Position numbers and translations under genes: made by a program. This document shows positions 11,269 through 21,100 of a DNA stretch of 64,000 bases, in pieces (the first letter of the stretch is position 1; each line of letters begins with the position of its first letter). Below the pieces are notes generated by a model that had not been told where the DNA came from, did not search any database, and saw nothing but the letters and a program-made list of their open reading frames with translations. The DNA is from Paulinella micropora (lineage: Eukaryota > Cercozoa > Imbricatea > Euglyphida > Paulinellidae): NCBI GenBank assembly GCA_019918135.1, contig WBZZ01000751.1, positions 96,001 through 160,000 on the forward strand. The letters are read 5' to 3'.

Positions 11269-11610
11269 TTATTGTAAATATTTTTTTACTTCACTTTTAA
11301 TGTTCGTAAATTTCTCAAACCACGGCTGTTTCATAACCCATTCAAGGTATGGTTTATCAATAACCGCTACATCTTTAATTTTCTTACCTTTATACTTACC
11401 AAATGGAAAAATATCCCTTGGCTTTCCTTCCTTTCTCTTTTCAATCGCATTAATTTCTTCATCAATTATCTGTTGCACATCTTTTACTGAAAGGAATTCC
11501 TTCTTCTTCTCAATTGAAAGTTTTTCAAACTTCTCACATAGTCTGGTTAGGGTTGTCGTTGGTATAGTATAGGGTATATACTTTATAGAAAAAAAATTAA
11601 TTATTGACAT
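11269..11610 (-). CDS. ExoX C-terminal-like (DUF3820-type) small protein
   Basis: The ATG at 11610 overlaps the 3' end of the polymerase gene by 14 nt. The key segment FPFGKYKGKKIKDVAV..PYLEWVMKQPWF matches the 'GKYKGK..ev...dp.YL.W' pattern of the exodeoxyribonuclease-X C-terminal domain / DUF3820, a small nucleic-acid-associated module often found in phages and large viruses. The catalytic DnaQ nuclease part is absent, so this is the accessory domain alone. A role in replication is inferred from its place after the polymerase. Confidence 0.6.
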   Translation of the reverse strand: MSIINFFSIKYIPYTIPTTTLTRLCEKFEKLSIEKKKEFLSVKDVQQIIDEEINAIEKRKEGKPRDIFPFGKYKGKKIKDVAVIDKPYLEWVMKQPWFEKFTNIKSEVKKYLQ

Positions 11611-14509
11611 TAATATAGGAGCGGATATGGAAGCCGTGCGGGATACTATCATTATCTGTGTAGAAGTCTCGCCCACACCATCGCGATTTATTAACAACTT
11701 TTACTACATTCTTTTGGTGTTGTATGCTAAAGTGTTCAATGTGTTGTTGTTTGCTGTTTCTGTTCGTGTGTATCTTGTTCATTATGAAGTCTCTTGTGTT
11801 TGTTAGGCTTTCGCCCTTGTCCATTAAGTCATATGAAGCTGGGTTTAATTTCTTTAAGTCTAAGCCTTTACCTCTGAAATGGAAGTCTGTTTCCTTATCG
11901 TCCTTCTTTACATACTCCAACATATATAACTTGGGTGCTATCCATAAACATTTTATAATTTTGCAATCAGTTCCAAGGTCATCATCCATTCCGCCGATTG
12001 ATTTATCTCTAAATCTCTTTATCCGTTCAATGTTTCTCACATGACTTTGGATGCTGTCTGTATCCGTATAATAATAATCATTGTCGGGGTTGTTGTCTGG
12101 GTTAGCCTCAGTCATATACTTATACATAATTCGTCGGCTGTATGCTAATATGAAGGCTCCATATTGTGTAGGTTTTGTAATTTTTTCTTCTATTAATTGT
12201 TCGTCGCGGGGGGTTCCTGTAATAAGCCATAATTCATCATTCGCCTAATCAAATTTCTCAATATCGGTTATCACGTGTTTAGCCCAGAATTTCCAGTATT
12301 CGTGATTTTTAGAAATATATTTACTCACTGAGTTTATCGGTCTTGAATTGTCTTCCCGTATAAAGTATTTATAAACAACTTCGCTAATAGATATTGTGGA
12401 GTGCCTTTCTTTGAGTTTTGCTTTTCTTGAATAAGTCTAATATATAATCTTTAAATACTGGTTCTGCTCCCTCTGTGTAATAGCCACGATTAATTTTTAC
12501 TTGATATCCCAAATTAATCATATACTCAATATCAACACTTGTGAGCCATTGGTCTTTCATGTCCCTTAATTCCCACTTTAAACAACCTTTGCTATCACGG
12601 AATGGCACTCGCGGGTGTAAAAGGTTTTTTGGTGATATGTAATCAACATTCCATATACCTAATTTATCCAACATTTTTTCTGTTGGTTTGTCGTGTTCTA
12701 TTATTTCACCAGTCATAAATAATTCAAGCATCGCAGTTGGATAGTGAGACTACATCCGCATCAATGAGATAATCAACAATCTCATCAAAACTTATTTCAC
12801 CTCTTTTATATTTTTCATATTGCTCAGAGATAAATCTTCTTTTGCTTGGGTAAGTTCTAGCACTTATACCGCTCTTCTAAAGTCTCTTTCTTGTTCTAAT
12901 TTTGGAAGATAGATTTTGTATTTTTTTGCCAATTTTCTTTTTCCATAAATTGAATGTAAGAGATGAAGTAGAGATAAACTTTGTTATATTAGTTTTATGT
13001 TCGTTGAATGTCTGTTTATTAAGTGTGTCGTGTAATTCGTTTAGCCCAATTACATCCTTTTCTAAATACGCTAAACATTCTTTTTTGGTTTCCTCGTCAA
13101 TCTCTTCCCATCGCTTCGCTTTGCTATGGTCAAAATCTCCTTTCAAAACATTACAACATAATGTTTCAAGGTTCTTTTTAATGCTCCCTTCAGTGTGCTT
13201 ACACATATCCCAAAATTTTATGTTTTTGTATTCCAATGAGATAATAGCCTCATTATTAATCAAAGTAGTATCTTTTATTTTTCTTTTGATAAATTCTTTT
13301 TGAAGAAAGTAGTGCTCAAACTTACTACCATTAAAAGCATTAACATATAATGTCGCTTCTGGATTTTTGTTTTTTAATTCTTCCGCATGTTCAAAGATAA
13401 TATCTATTAATTTTGAAATACAATTATCACCAGCGACATATTTAAAACCAATATCTGCAAGTGTATAAACTGCTATATAAGGTGTGTGCAATTCTTGTTG
13501 ATTTGTAAATGTCTCAAGGTCATAATGAAAAACCTCATCTTTATTGTTGTATTTCATTTCAACAAATCTAGTTAATAATTTTCTTTTGTTTTTAAACATC
13601 GCATCCACATATGATTGTCTATCTTCATTACAAGTATGTTTATCAAAGTATGTTTTATAACAATCGGAGCATTTCCTTATTATAAACCCTAAAAATGATT
13701 TTCTTTGAGATAACAAAGCACATCTGCAGTAATTAAAGGGTCTCCAAAGTTTTTTAAAGTTTGTTTTGTTGTCACGTCAGTTATTTCAAAATACTTGTCT
13801 TCAAAACAATATTTTTTTAATATTTCAAAACCAACCGAGAAAGGTATGAACGAATTATGTTCAAGATTAAATTCTTTTCTAATTTCATTACACTTGTTTT
13901 TGTTAATATCAAATTTTAATATCTTTTTATTGGCTTGAAAGAAACAATTATTACCTCTACTTCGTGGATTAATATGTATTCCTTCATCTGTTCTATGTTT
14001 TTTATCACTTCCTGAAGTATTGCATCCGCCTCCGTTTTCTTGGATAATTTCAATTCTAATAAGATGAATAAATCAGTCATATCCGTTAGCACTGGCTTCA
14101 ATATTTCCTCATTAAATAGATAAATGGCATTAAATAAATTTTCAACATCCTTTATCTTTACTGCATTGAAAGTTTGTAATTTAAATCACTTTTCGTCATT
14201 AATGTCCGTATTATAAGAAAATTTGACGTGAATACTTGCTTCCTTTGTCATACCTCTGCTTCTAGCGTCTTTTACTGCTCTCATAATATGAAATTCAATC
14301 GCATCCATATCATAAAAATTTACATCTAGTTTTCTAAGAGTGTATGTATATGAATTTAAGGTTCTATTTCGCTTTGGTCTTAATTCAATAAGTTTTACTT
14401 CCCGTCGTCTTGGTTCGCTTGTCTCAGTTTCGCGTAAATGCGCTCTAGTTTTCAATAGTTCCCTCACATTTTCGCTCGGTCTTGGTGCTGATGGTAAGGG
14501 TGGTGGCAT
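11597..14509 (-). pseudogene. Protein-primed family B DNA polymerase, broken in several places
   Basis: Replicative pPolB of the AT-rich PLV. Exonuclease motif I is YDLETF (13510-13530), motif II NGSKFEHYF, motif III YLEKDVIGL. The polymerase A motif DVVSL-YPTAM is split by a one-nucleotide loss near 12743. The B-motif region reads KPTQYGAFILAYSRR, and motif C is YYTDTDS (12050-12075). A thumb KG-type motif (FRGKGLDLK) follows. Breaks include TGA at 14186-14188, a frameshift plus stop near 13918, a break near 12880, the A-motif deletion and a stop near 12250. The first about 110 codons (14509-14186) are of unknown function. The gene cannot now make an active polymerase in one frame. Confidence 0.9.
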
Positions 14510-14664
14510 TATATCAATGGGATATAAAATATTAGAAAAATATTAAATTGTTTTACCGATATATATATAAATATAAATTATCTACCTTTAACATAAAATT
14601 CATTCATAAGTTGAGTTAACATAATTCAACTTAATTATAAAACAATAATTTTTTGTTTTTTGTT

Positions 14665-14841
14665 TTATACTCCTCTCGCCTTCATTTCTTCATATTCCTT
14701 AAGTTTTCTATTCCGTTCTTTTAATTGCTCCTTCCTCTTTTGGTTAATTTCATCCTTATTTCTCTTATAATATGCGAGAGCCTTTTCGGAGTTAGCCTTT
14801 CGTTTGTCCTCTGGTGTGAGATATTTCTTGTGTCTCCCCAT
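14665..14841 (-). CDS. Small basic helical protein
   Basis: A 58-aa protein from the ATG at 14841 (MGRHKKYLTPEDKRKANSEK). It is highly charged and probably one long helix, with repeated YY/KRN/KEQL wording. Such short 'KRKANSEKALAYYKRN' proteins resemble the basic DNA-binding stubs seen in phages and large viruses, but no named family is certain. A TATATATTATTAG stretch lies just upstream. Confidence 0.5.
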   Translation of the reverse strand: MGRHKKYLTPEDKRKANSEKALAYYKRNKDEINQKRKEQLKERNRKLKEYEEMKARGV

Positions 14842-14897
14842 GGTATATATTATTAGTAATATAATTTTACTGTTTAACATAAAATTAATTATTATTA

Positions 14898-15128
14898 TTA
14901 TAACAAATCATAATATCTATCTATGTCGTCATTTCTGCGAATTATGCGGACAACTTTATGGCCACCTACCATAATCTCATCTCTCTCCGCGAAGAAATCT
15001 CTATGAAAATCTGATTTTTCGTGTGTATATTTGCTGTATATTCCGATGGTCTTACCACATACACAAGTATATTTCTGTTTTCTTCTTTCTTTGATATATT
15101 CCGCTTTCTTCTGTTTGCGAGTATCCAT
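14898..15128 (-). CDS. Small C2H2-like zinc protein
   Basis: A 76-aa protein. The core YTCVCGKTIGIYSKYTHEKS followed by DFH has the Cys-x-Cys ... His-x5-His spacing of the small viral zinc fingers common in giant viruses and PLVs. It is the first leftward gene of the block and has a TATATTAAT-like leader. Probably DNA- or RNA-binding; this is an inference from the motif. Confidence 0.55.
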   Translation of the reverse strand: MDTRKQKKAEYIKERRKQKYTCVCGKTIGIYSKYTHEKSDFHRDFFAERDEIMVGGHKVVRIIRRNDDIDRYYDLL

Positions 15129-15925
15129 TTATATTAATGTTCTTTTAGATTATAAAAGTATTTCAAACATATTTGAGATTGGGGGCTAAATTGGGGTGTT
15201 TTGTGCTTTCGTATTGATTTCGTTTTTATTTAAAAACCTAAAAAAATTCTAAATTTTTCTTGTTTTTATTTCAAAGCGAAATGAAGAGTAATCTTAAGAG
15301 AGATTTCTTTATTTTGTTTGCTTGTATTGATTGAAATTTTTTGATTTTGTTATTTTGCTGTTTTGACGCTTAGTATTGATTTGCGGGAGATTAATAGGAA
15401 GGCTTATTCGTTATCTACAACCCGTAGGAAGGCGACGACGAGTCGTTGCCGCATTACGGGTTATCTTCTACTTATATACTAGATACTATAGATATACGAG
15501 AGCAAAAAATATTATCTTGGCGCGGCATGTAATGAGGCTGCAAGTTTCTGGTATGTGGTGGCAGGAGTTTCTAAGAAACTCAAGAGCGCTGCCATCCTAT
15601 CTTACCACTACTAGGCCTAGGCCTTCGGTTTAATGAAGTTAACAATTTAACCTCTGGTCTATCCATACAAATCGTTAGCTCAAGAGCTATTGATTTAACT
15701 AGATGGTGACCTACGTCTCAAGTTATTAAAGGTAATGAGAAATTATCAAAATATTAAAGTATTAAAATAAAATGACTTAGATTAAAAATATTAAAATAAA
15801 ATAAAATAAAATAATAATAATAATAATAATATAATAATAATAAAATAGTAATAACAATAATAATAAATATATATGGAATTAACAAATATATATATATGTA
15901 TATATATATTAATATATATATATAT
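15129..15925. other. Gene-free host-like spacer between the two elements
   Basis: AT-rich sequence without a convincing gene. It contains the hairpin at 15419-15462, a second imperfect hairpin around 15555-15600 (TGGTGGCAG..CTGCCA) and, from about 15770, simple repeats of AATAAA/ATAATA and (AT)n. I see no inverted copy of the PLV's left part, so the PLV's end is not defined. Confidence 0.5.
15419..15462. repeat. Strong stem-loop
   Basis: Outer arms AACCCGTA (15419-15426) and TACGGGTT (15455-15462); inner arms GGCGACGAC (15431-15439) and GTCGTTGCC (15442-15450) close on a 2-nt loop. It is GC-rich in an AT-rich setting. Could be a terminator, a small RNA or part of a repeat element. Confidence 0.55.
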
Positions 15926-15930
15926 ATATA
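15770..15930. repeat. AT microsatellite at the left edge of the large element
   Basis: Runs of ATAATA and (AT)n lead into the left inverted repeat. The matching right edge (61131 onward) is also (AT)n, so the element sits in a TA-repeat target and any target-site duplication cannot be read. Confidence 0.8.
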
Positions 15931-16569
15931 TATACATATTTATTAATATATAAAAAATCTACGTTAGGCCTGCTAAAAACTAATGCCATTTTGTCCCTCG
16001 CGGCCCGACCAGGTAAGAATTGCCGTTTTGTACCCGCGGACCGGCCTGGTAACCATTGCCATTTTGTACCCGCAAAGTGGCACTAGTTGCACGGCCGGCC
16101 CAGACCACGCAAAATGGCATTTCCGCGCGAAATCGGCATTGGTTGCACTGCCGGCCCGAAAGTGGAAAAGTGGCATCTGCTATCCACAAGCACAACTTTT
16201 TCCACAACCACAACTTTTTCCACAACCGCAAAGTGGCATTTTACCGGGAAATTTCGGCATTCGCGCATCACTGCTTGTTTCGGCCATATCACATGCAAAA
16301 TTGGCATTTCACAGGGGGATTTCGGCATTTGCGTATCACTGCTTGTTTCGGCCGTATCACATCTGGGTCCAGATCGGACACCAAGGCAGCTGAGAATATA
16401 CATAGGGAACACGGTGTCCAATCTGGACCCACCCATGGTCACGGCTCAAGATGTCAGTCGACACATCCGGGTCCACCTCGGGCACCAAGGCAGCTGAGAA
16501 TATACATAGGGAACACTGTGTCCAATCTGGACCCACCGACGGACAGAGGAGGAGGGAGGGGGGGGGGGA

Positions 16570-16639
16570 CTGGCGCCCAAATGATCAAGACGGGGCTACA
16601 CACAGGACTCTTTCCCTTGCTTGATCATTTGGGCGCCAG
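16570..16639. repeat. 20-bp perfect inverted repeat (left end)
   Basis: Arms CTGGCGCCCAAATGATCAAG (16570-16589) and its exact reverse complement (16620-16639) flank a 30-nt loop. A single arm recurs at 17126-17146. Flanked by G- and C-rich homopolymer tracts. Confidence 0.9.
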
Positions 16640-17397
16640 GCCTCCCCCCCCCCTCCCTCTCCGTGCCTCCCCCCTTTGGTGTTGTGTGTAGCAGTCGGTG
16701 GTCAGGATCGGACACCACCGCAGTTGAAAATATACATAGGGAACACGATGTCCAATCTGGACCCACCCCCTGTCACAGCCCAAGTTGCCGGTCGACACAT
16801 CTGGGTCCGGATCGGACACCACAGCAGTTGAAAATATACATAGGGAACACGGTGTCCAATCTGGACCCACCCAGGGTAGCAGCTCAAGTTGCCCGTCGAC
16901 ACAACTGGGTCCACCTCGGGCACCACCGCGGTCGAAAATATACATAGGGAACATGATGTCCAATCTGGACCCACCCCCTGTCACAGCCCAAGTTGCCCGT
17001 CGACACATCTGGGTCCACATCGGGCACCAAGGCAGCCGAGAATATATATAGGGAACACGGTGTCCAATCTGGACCCACCAACGGACAGAGGAAGAGGGGG
17101 GGGAGGGGGAGGGGGGGGGGGGAGGCCTGGCGCCCAAATGATCAAGCCGGGGCTACACACAGGACTCTCGCCCTTGCTTGACACCCCCTTATCCCCCCTC
17201 TTGTTCGTAGCCGTCGGTGGTCCGGATCGGACACCATGGCGGTTGAAAATATACATAGGGAACACGATGTCCAATCTGGACCCACCCCTGTCACAGCTCA
17301 AGTTGTCGGTCGACACAAGTGGGTCCGGATCGGACACCATGGCGGTTGAAAATATACATAGGGAACACGATGTCCAATCTGGACCCACCCCTGTCGC

Positions 17398-17500
17398 GGC
17401 TCAAGTCGCTCGTCGAGCAACTCAAGTTGCTCGCCGGGCAGCTCAAGTCGCTCGTCGAGCAACTCGAGTCGCTCGCCGGGCAGCTCAAGTTGTCGGTCGA
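17398..17500. repeat. 21-bp tandem repeats
   Basis: Four to five copies of a 21-bp unit of the type CTCAAGTCGCTCGTCGAGCAA / CTCAAGTTGCTCGCCGGGCAG alternate. TCGTCGAGCAACTC..GAGTCGCTCG parts are themselves self-complementary. Present also in the right inverted repeat near 59560-59660. Confidence 0.85.
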
Positions 17501-17769
17501 CACAGGTGGGTCCAGATCGGGCACCAAGGCAGTCGAAAATATACATAGGGAACACGATGTCCAATCTGGACCCACCCCAAGGTCGCAGCCGCGAAAGACA
17601 GCAGAAGACACAGGGGGGGAGGGGGGGGGCGCCACAGCCTACTAGCTGCCAGAACCGTGGTGGCTGTGGGGGGGTGGGATGGGAGCTGGCGAACCTGGCG
17701 TGCGTGTGGGTTCTGACAAGCGTGGCCACCGCTTGTATTTTTTTCTTCTGTGTCTATAAATAGTGCAAC

Positions 17770-17898
17770 ATGCCAGTGCCAGACGTTTGCCCTGCTTGTG
17801 GCGAGAAGACAGACAAGAAAGAGAAACAAAGACCAGACAAGCAAAGGGAAAAGGGAGTATTTAGGCTGCGAGCTTATTATACGCACGAAGAAGACTGA
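17770..17898 (+). CDS. 42-aa CPxCG micro-protein
   Basis: From ATG 17770 to TGA 17896-17898. It begins MPVPDVCPACGEKTDKKEK and has a basic middle. A TCTATAAATAG TATA-like box sits 12-20 bp upstream (17752-17762). Only one Cys pair is present, so a zinc site would need a partner. It ends 2 bp before the next CPxCG gene and looks like a truncated duplicate of its start. Confidence 0.5.
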   Translation: MPVPDVCPACGEKTDKKEKQRPDKQREKGVFRLRAYYTHEED

Positions 17899-17900
17899 CA

Positions 17901-18119
17901 ATGTTGGCCGTTTGCCCTACCTGTGGCGCCTGCTTTTTCGAAGGGCAGCTGTACTGGTCAGGGACAGGAAAAAGAGGCGACCCCAAGGACCTTGCCTCGC
18001 TCGTGTGCCGCCCTTATGGCGACGGCGCCTGTATTAACCCCGCTCGCGACGTCCCCGGCGGAGACACTTTCGAAGAACGCATGCGCTTCGTGGACAATTT
18101 TCTAGACGAGATCCTGTAA
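17901..18119 (+). CDS. 72-aa zinc-ribbon-like protein
   Basis: Begins MLAVCPTCGACFFEG and has a second Cys region LVCRPYGDGACINP at about residues 34-47, then an acidic helix (FVDNFLDEIL). A CxxCG plus later CR/C arrangement and total length recall small RNA-polymerase subunits such as RPB10, but the match is weak and I do not assign it. First gene inside the left inverted repeat; the fibre gene follows. Confidence 0.5.
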   Translation: MLAVCPTCGACFFEGQLYWSGTGKRGDPKDLASLVCRPYGDGACINPARDVPGGDTFEERMRFVDNFLDEIL

Positions 18120-18172
18120 ACTAATTAAAAAAACTTCTCCTCTTGTTATATTATTTAATCAGCCACCCTGGA

Positions 18173-21100
18173 ATGGAAGTGGCCAGATCGTACAAGCGGA
18201 GGCGCCTCGACGGCGCGGCCGACGACTTTGTGCTGCCGGTGGACGGACAGAACGGCGACGTCCTCGTTTCGGACGGCGACGGGGGCGTGAGATGGGCCAC
18301 AGGCGGCGTGGCCGCGAACGAGGCGGTAGCGCTTAATACTGCTCACAGACTGACTACGTCCGGGAACCCGCACTTGGTCGATCTAGCGGACCTAATTACC
18401 TTGACCCTAGACACCGAAGCCAAAACTAACCAGCCGGCCGGGATGACTTCTAACAGCTCCGCTGGCTTTGTGGCCTCGGCCTCTAGCAATTCCGCCCAGG
18501 CCTACCTGGCCTTTGACAGCGACTTTTCTACCTTGTGGGGCACCACTGCTCCCGACAGCTATAGTGGCAACAACTACACTGCCATGATCGAGACGGTGGT
18601 CGACAATCTCACCGTGACAGGCGCGTGGCTCCAGCTCGATCTGGGCCAGCACGCCAAAGTCACTGCCTACCACATCACGTCCGCGGGCGCCATTACCGCG
18701 CCCAGAGACTGGGTAGTCGCTTATAGCGCGGACGGCAGCCGGTGGTTCACTTGGGACAGCCAGACGGCCCAGACCTTTGTCGGCGACAGCCTGCGCACGT
18801 TCACGCCCGCAACCGCAGCCGACTACGCCAGGTACCTGCGCTTAATCTGCACCAAAAACAACGGAGCAGGGGTTTGGTACATGCGGAGCCTGGCCTTCGA
18901 CTACCAGCTGTACAATGCCGGCTGCCTCGAGAACACCAGCTACCCCACCAAGGCCTCGCAGCTGGCGCCCAAGGCTTACGTCGACCACCAGGTAGCAGGA
19001 GCGGTGAAGTTCCCGTCGATCATGCCTACCCAAAACGACTGCATCGTGACTATGGACCCGGACGGCTCGATCTTTGCGGTCAAGGACACGACACTCAAGC
19101 AGCCGACCTTGGCTCCTGGCGACAATGGCGCGATCGTGCTTATGGACACCGACTACACGGTCACGACGATCCCGGACACTCTCGCGAGGCTGCCTAACCC
19201 TTTGCCCGTCTCGGCCGCGCAGCTGGTGACGGTCGATTCGGACGGCGTGTTGGGCTTGAGCAGCCATTTGACTGATACCAACAACCCGCACGGGACCTCG
19301 GTGAGCAACATTGCAGGAGGCCCCGCCGCGACCTCTGCGTCGCTCACAGCGCACACGGGCGCTACCAACAATCCACATGGGACCTCCGTGAGCAACATTG
19401 TCGGAGGGCCAGCCGCGACCTCTGCGGCGCTCACGGCGCATACGGGCGCAACCAACAACCCGCATGGGACCTCGCTGGCTAACCTCGTGAACTCGTCGAC
19501 GCTCACGCTGACAGGGGCTGGCGGCAACAGCACGCTTTCCGCGCCTACCACCGGCTCCGTCGCGCTCAAGCTGCCTACGGCTCTGCCCAGCGCAGGCACC
19601 AAGCAGTTCGTCACGCTTGATAGTGCGGGCCAGTTTGCTACCGGTGCCACTGGCTTCAAAGGTGGAGATAGTGTAGCGATCGGGACTTCGGCGGGTGATG
19701 GACAACAGCCATTCGCAGTCGCGATAGGAACCGAAGCAGGGGCGAGCGGACAGGGCCAGTTTGGAGTTGCTGCTGGCTTCCGAGCGGGATACAATAACCA
19801 GACAGACTTGGCCGTCGCGATCGGTGCCTATGCTTCGACTGACGCACAAGGCAATTCATCTGTCTCTGTTGGTCCTTATTCCAGCACGCTTGGCGTACGG
19901 TCGGTTGGGATCGGCAGTACGGCTATCACGGATGCTGCTGCCCAGGAATCGGTCGCAATAGGCTACCGAGCAAAGGCAGCGACATCCCGCTCGATCGTGC
20001 TGAACGCCACGGGCGCTGAATTAGCGTCTGCTAGCACTGATGCTACTTACATCAAGCCGCTGAGGTCAGACATCGGTTCTACCACCGCCGAGAAGGCTAC
20101 ACAGTGGAACAGCACGACCGGTGAACTCACCGCCTCTAAATTTACACTTCCTCCTTCCCTGCCCGGCAGCACGAGCTTAGTGTCGCTGGGCTCCGACGGC
20201 GCGCTGCAGCACGGAGACCAAGCAATTTCACATAACATAACGTTCGCGAACACGGTACCAATCGGCAGCAAAATGCCAAACGGCATGACTACCAACACCT
20301 GGACCTCTGGACAACAGACTTTTGTATCAACCGCCAGTGGGTGGCAAGAACCGTACCAAGCATACAGAGCATTTGACAGCTCGTCCTCTAGCAGCTGGCG
20401 TGGTACGAACGCTGCCTATAACGCCTCCGGTGTCTACACGAAAGTTCCCGCCACATTCAAGACAGTGGATGGCTCTAATGTCAATGGGGACTGGATTCAG
20501 ATTGATTTCGGCATGACCGTGTTGCTGACCAAATTCTACCTCACTGCGTCGACTTCGGTCAACATGCCTGCCAAATGGGTGCTGGCAGTCAGTAACGACG
20601 GCACGACGTGGACCGCGTGGCACCAACAGACGACTAGATACACTAGTTTTACTAACGGTGTAGAAGTGCCCTTTACCCCTACTGCCTCCGTGCTGTGTAG
20701 ATATGCGGCACTGATCGCCACTGAGATCCAAAGCAGCAATTTCAGTTACGCTCAGATTGGCTCGCTGGCCTTTGATTACGGAGGGGCGTACTACTCTACT
20801 AAGAACATGGGCCTTCCGGTGGCCGGGACAGACGGTGCCAACAAGAGCTACGTGGACTCGCACGCACACACGTCGCCACTGACGATCGGCACATCTACGA
20901 TCGCGAGCACGGGGACGGTCGCGCTGAGTCTGCCCAGCGCGCTGCCCGCCAGCACGTCGCTAGTGTCGCTGACTAACGGAGGCGTGCTGCAGCACGGGGA
21001 GCAGGCGATTGCACACGACATCAATTTCGCAGGGACCACGCAGTACAGAGTCAAGAACATCGCGACACCCAACGCTGCCTCGGACGCGACCAACAAGACT

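Larger units (their letters stand above)
16370..17580. repeat. Tandem array of hairpin-forming units in the left inverted repeat
   Basis: About nine units spaced roughly 100-110 bp (one gap is larger). Each has GGGTCC-GATCGGACACC, a central part with AATATACATAGGGAACAC, then GGTGTCC-ATCTGGACCC. The two outer parts are inverted copies, so each unit can fold into a stem of about 18 bp. The spacer between units often holds GTCGACACA. No plausible protein is encoded; open frames across it are repeat shadows. Confidence 0.85.
15925..17722. repeat. Left terminal inverted repeat
   Basis: Matches the reverse complement of 59350-61131 from the AT-rich tip inwards to about GTGGGTTCTGACAAG near 17722. 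The outer 400 bp has spaced GGCATT/GCCATTTTG words and a doubled CCACAAC..TTTTTCCACAAC block (16190-16230); the inner part is an array of hairpin units. The copies differ by scattered substitutions, so this is not an assembly mirror artefact. Confidence 0.9.

Noticed and set aside
15376-15633. 85-aa plus-strand frame in the spacer
   Set aside because: It spans the strong stem-loop and has an Arg-rich composition without family or start context.
16370-17580. Regularly spaced repeats as a possible CRISPR array
   Set aside because: Spacers are also repeated, units are internally palindromic over most of their length and no cas genes exist; eukaryotic setting.
16056-17645. Many open frames in both inverted repeats with recurring 'KIYIGNTMSNLDPP' or 'VGPDWTSCSLCIF' text
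   Set aside because: They are translations of the hairpin-unit DNA repeat in every frame and strand and begin and end with the repeats; no protein features.
18842-19849. 335-aa minus-strand frame in the fibre gene
   Set aside because: Arg/His-rich mirror of the fibre's coding repeats; no independent support.
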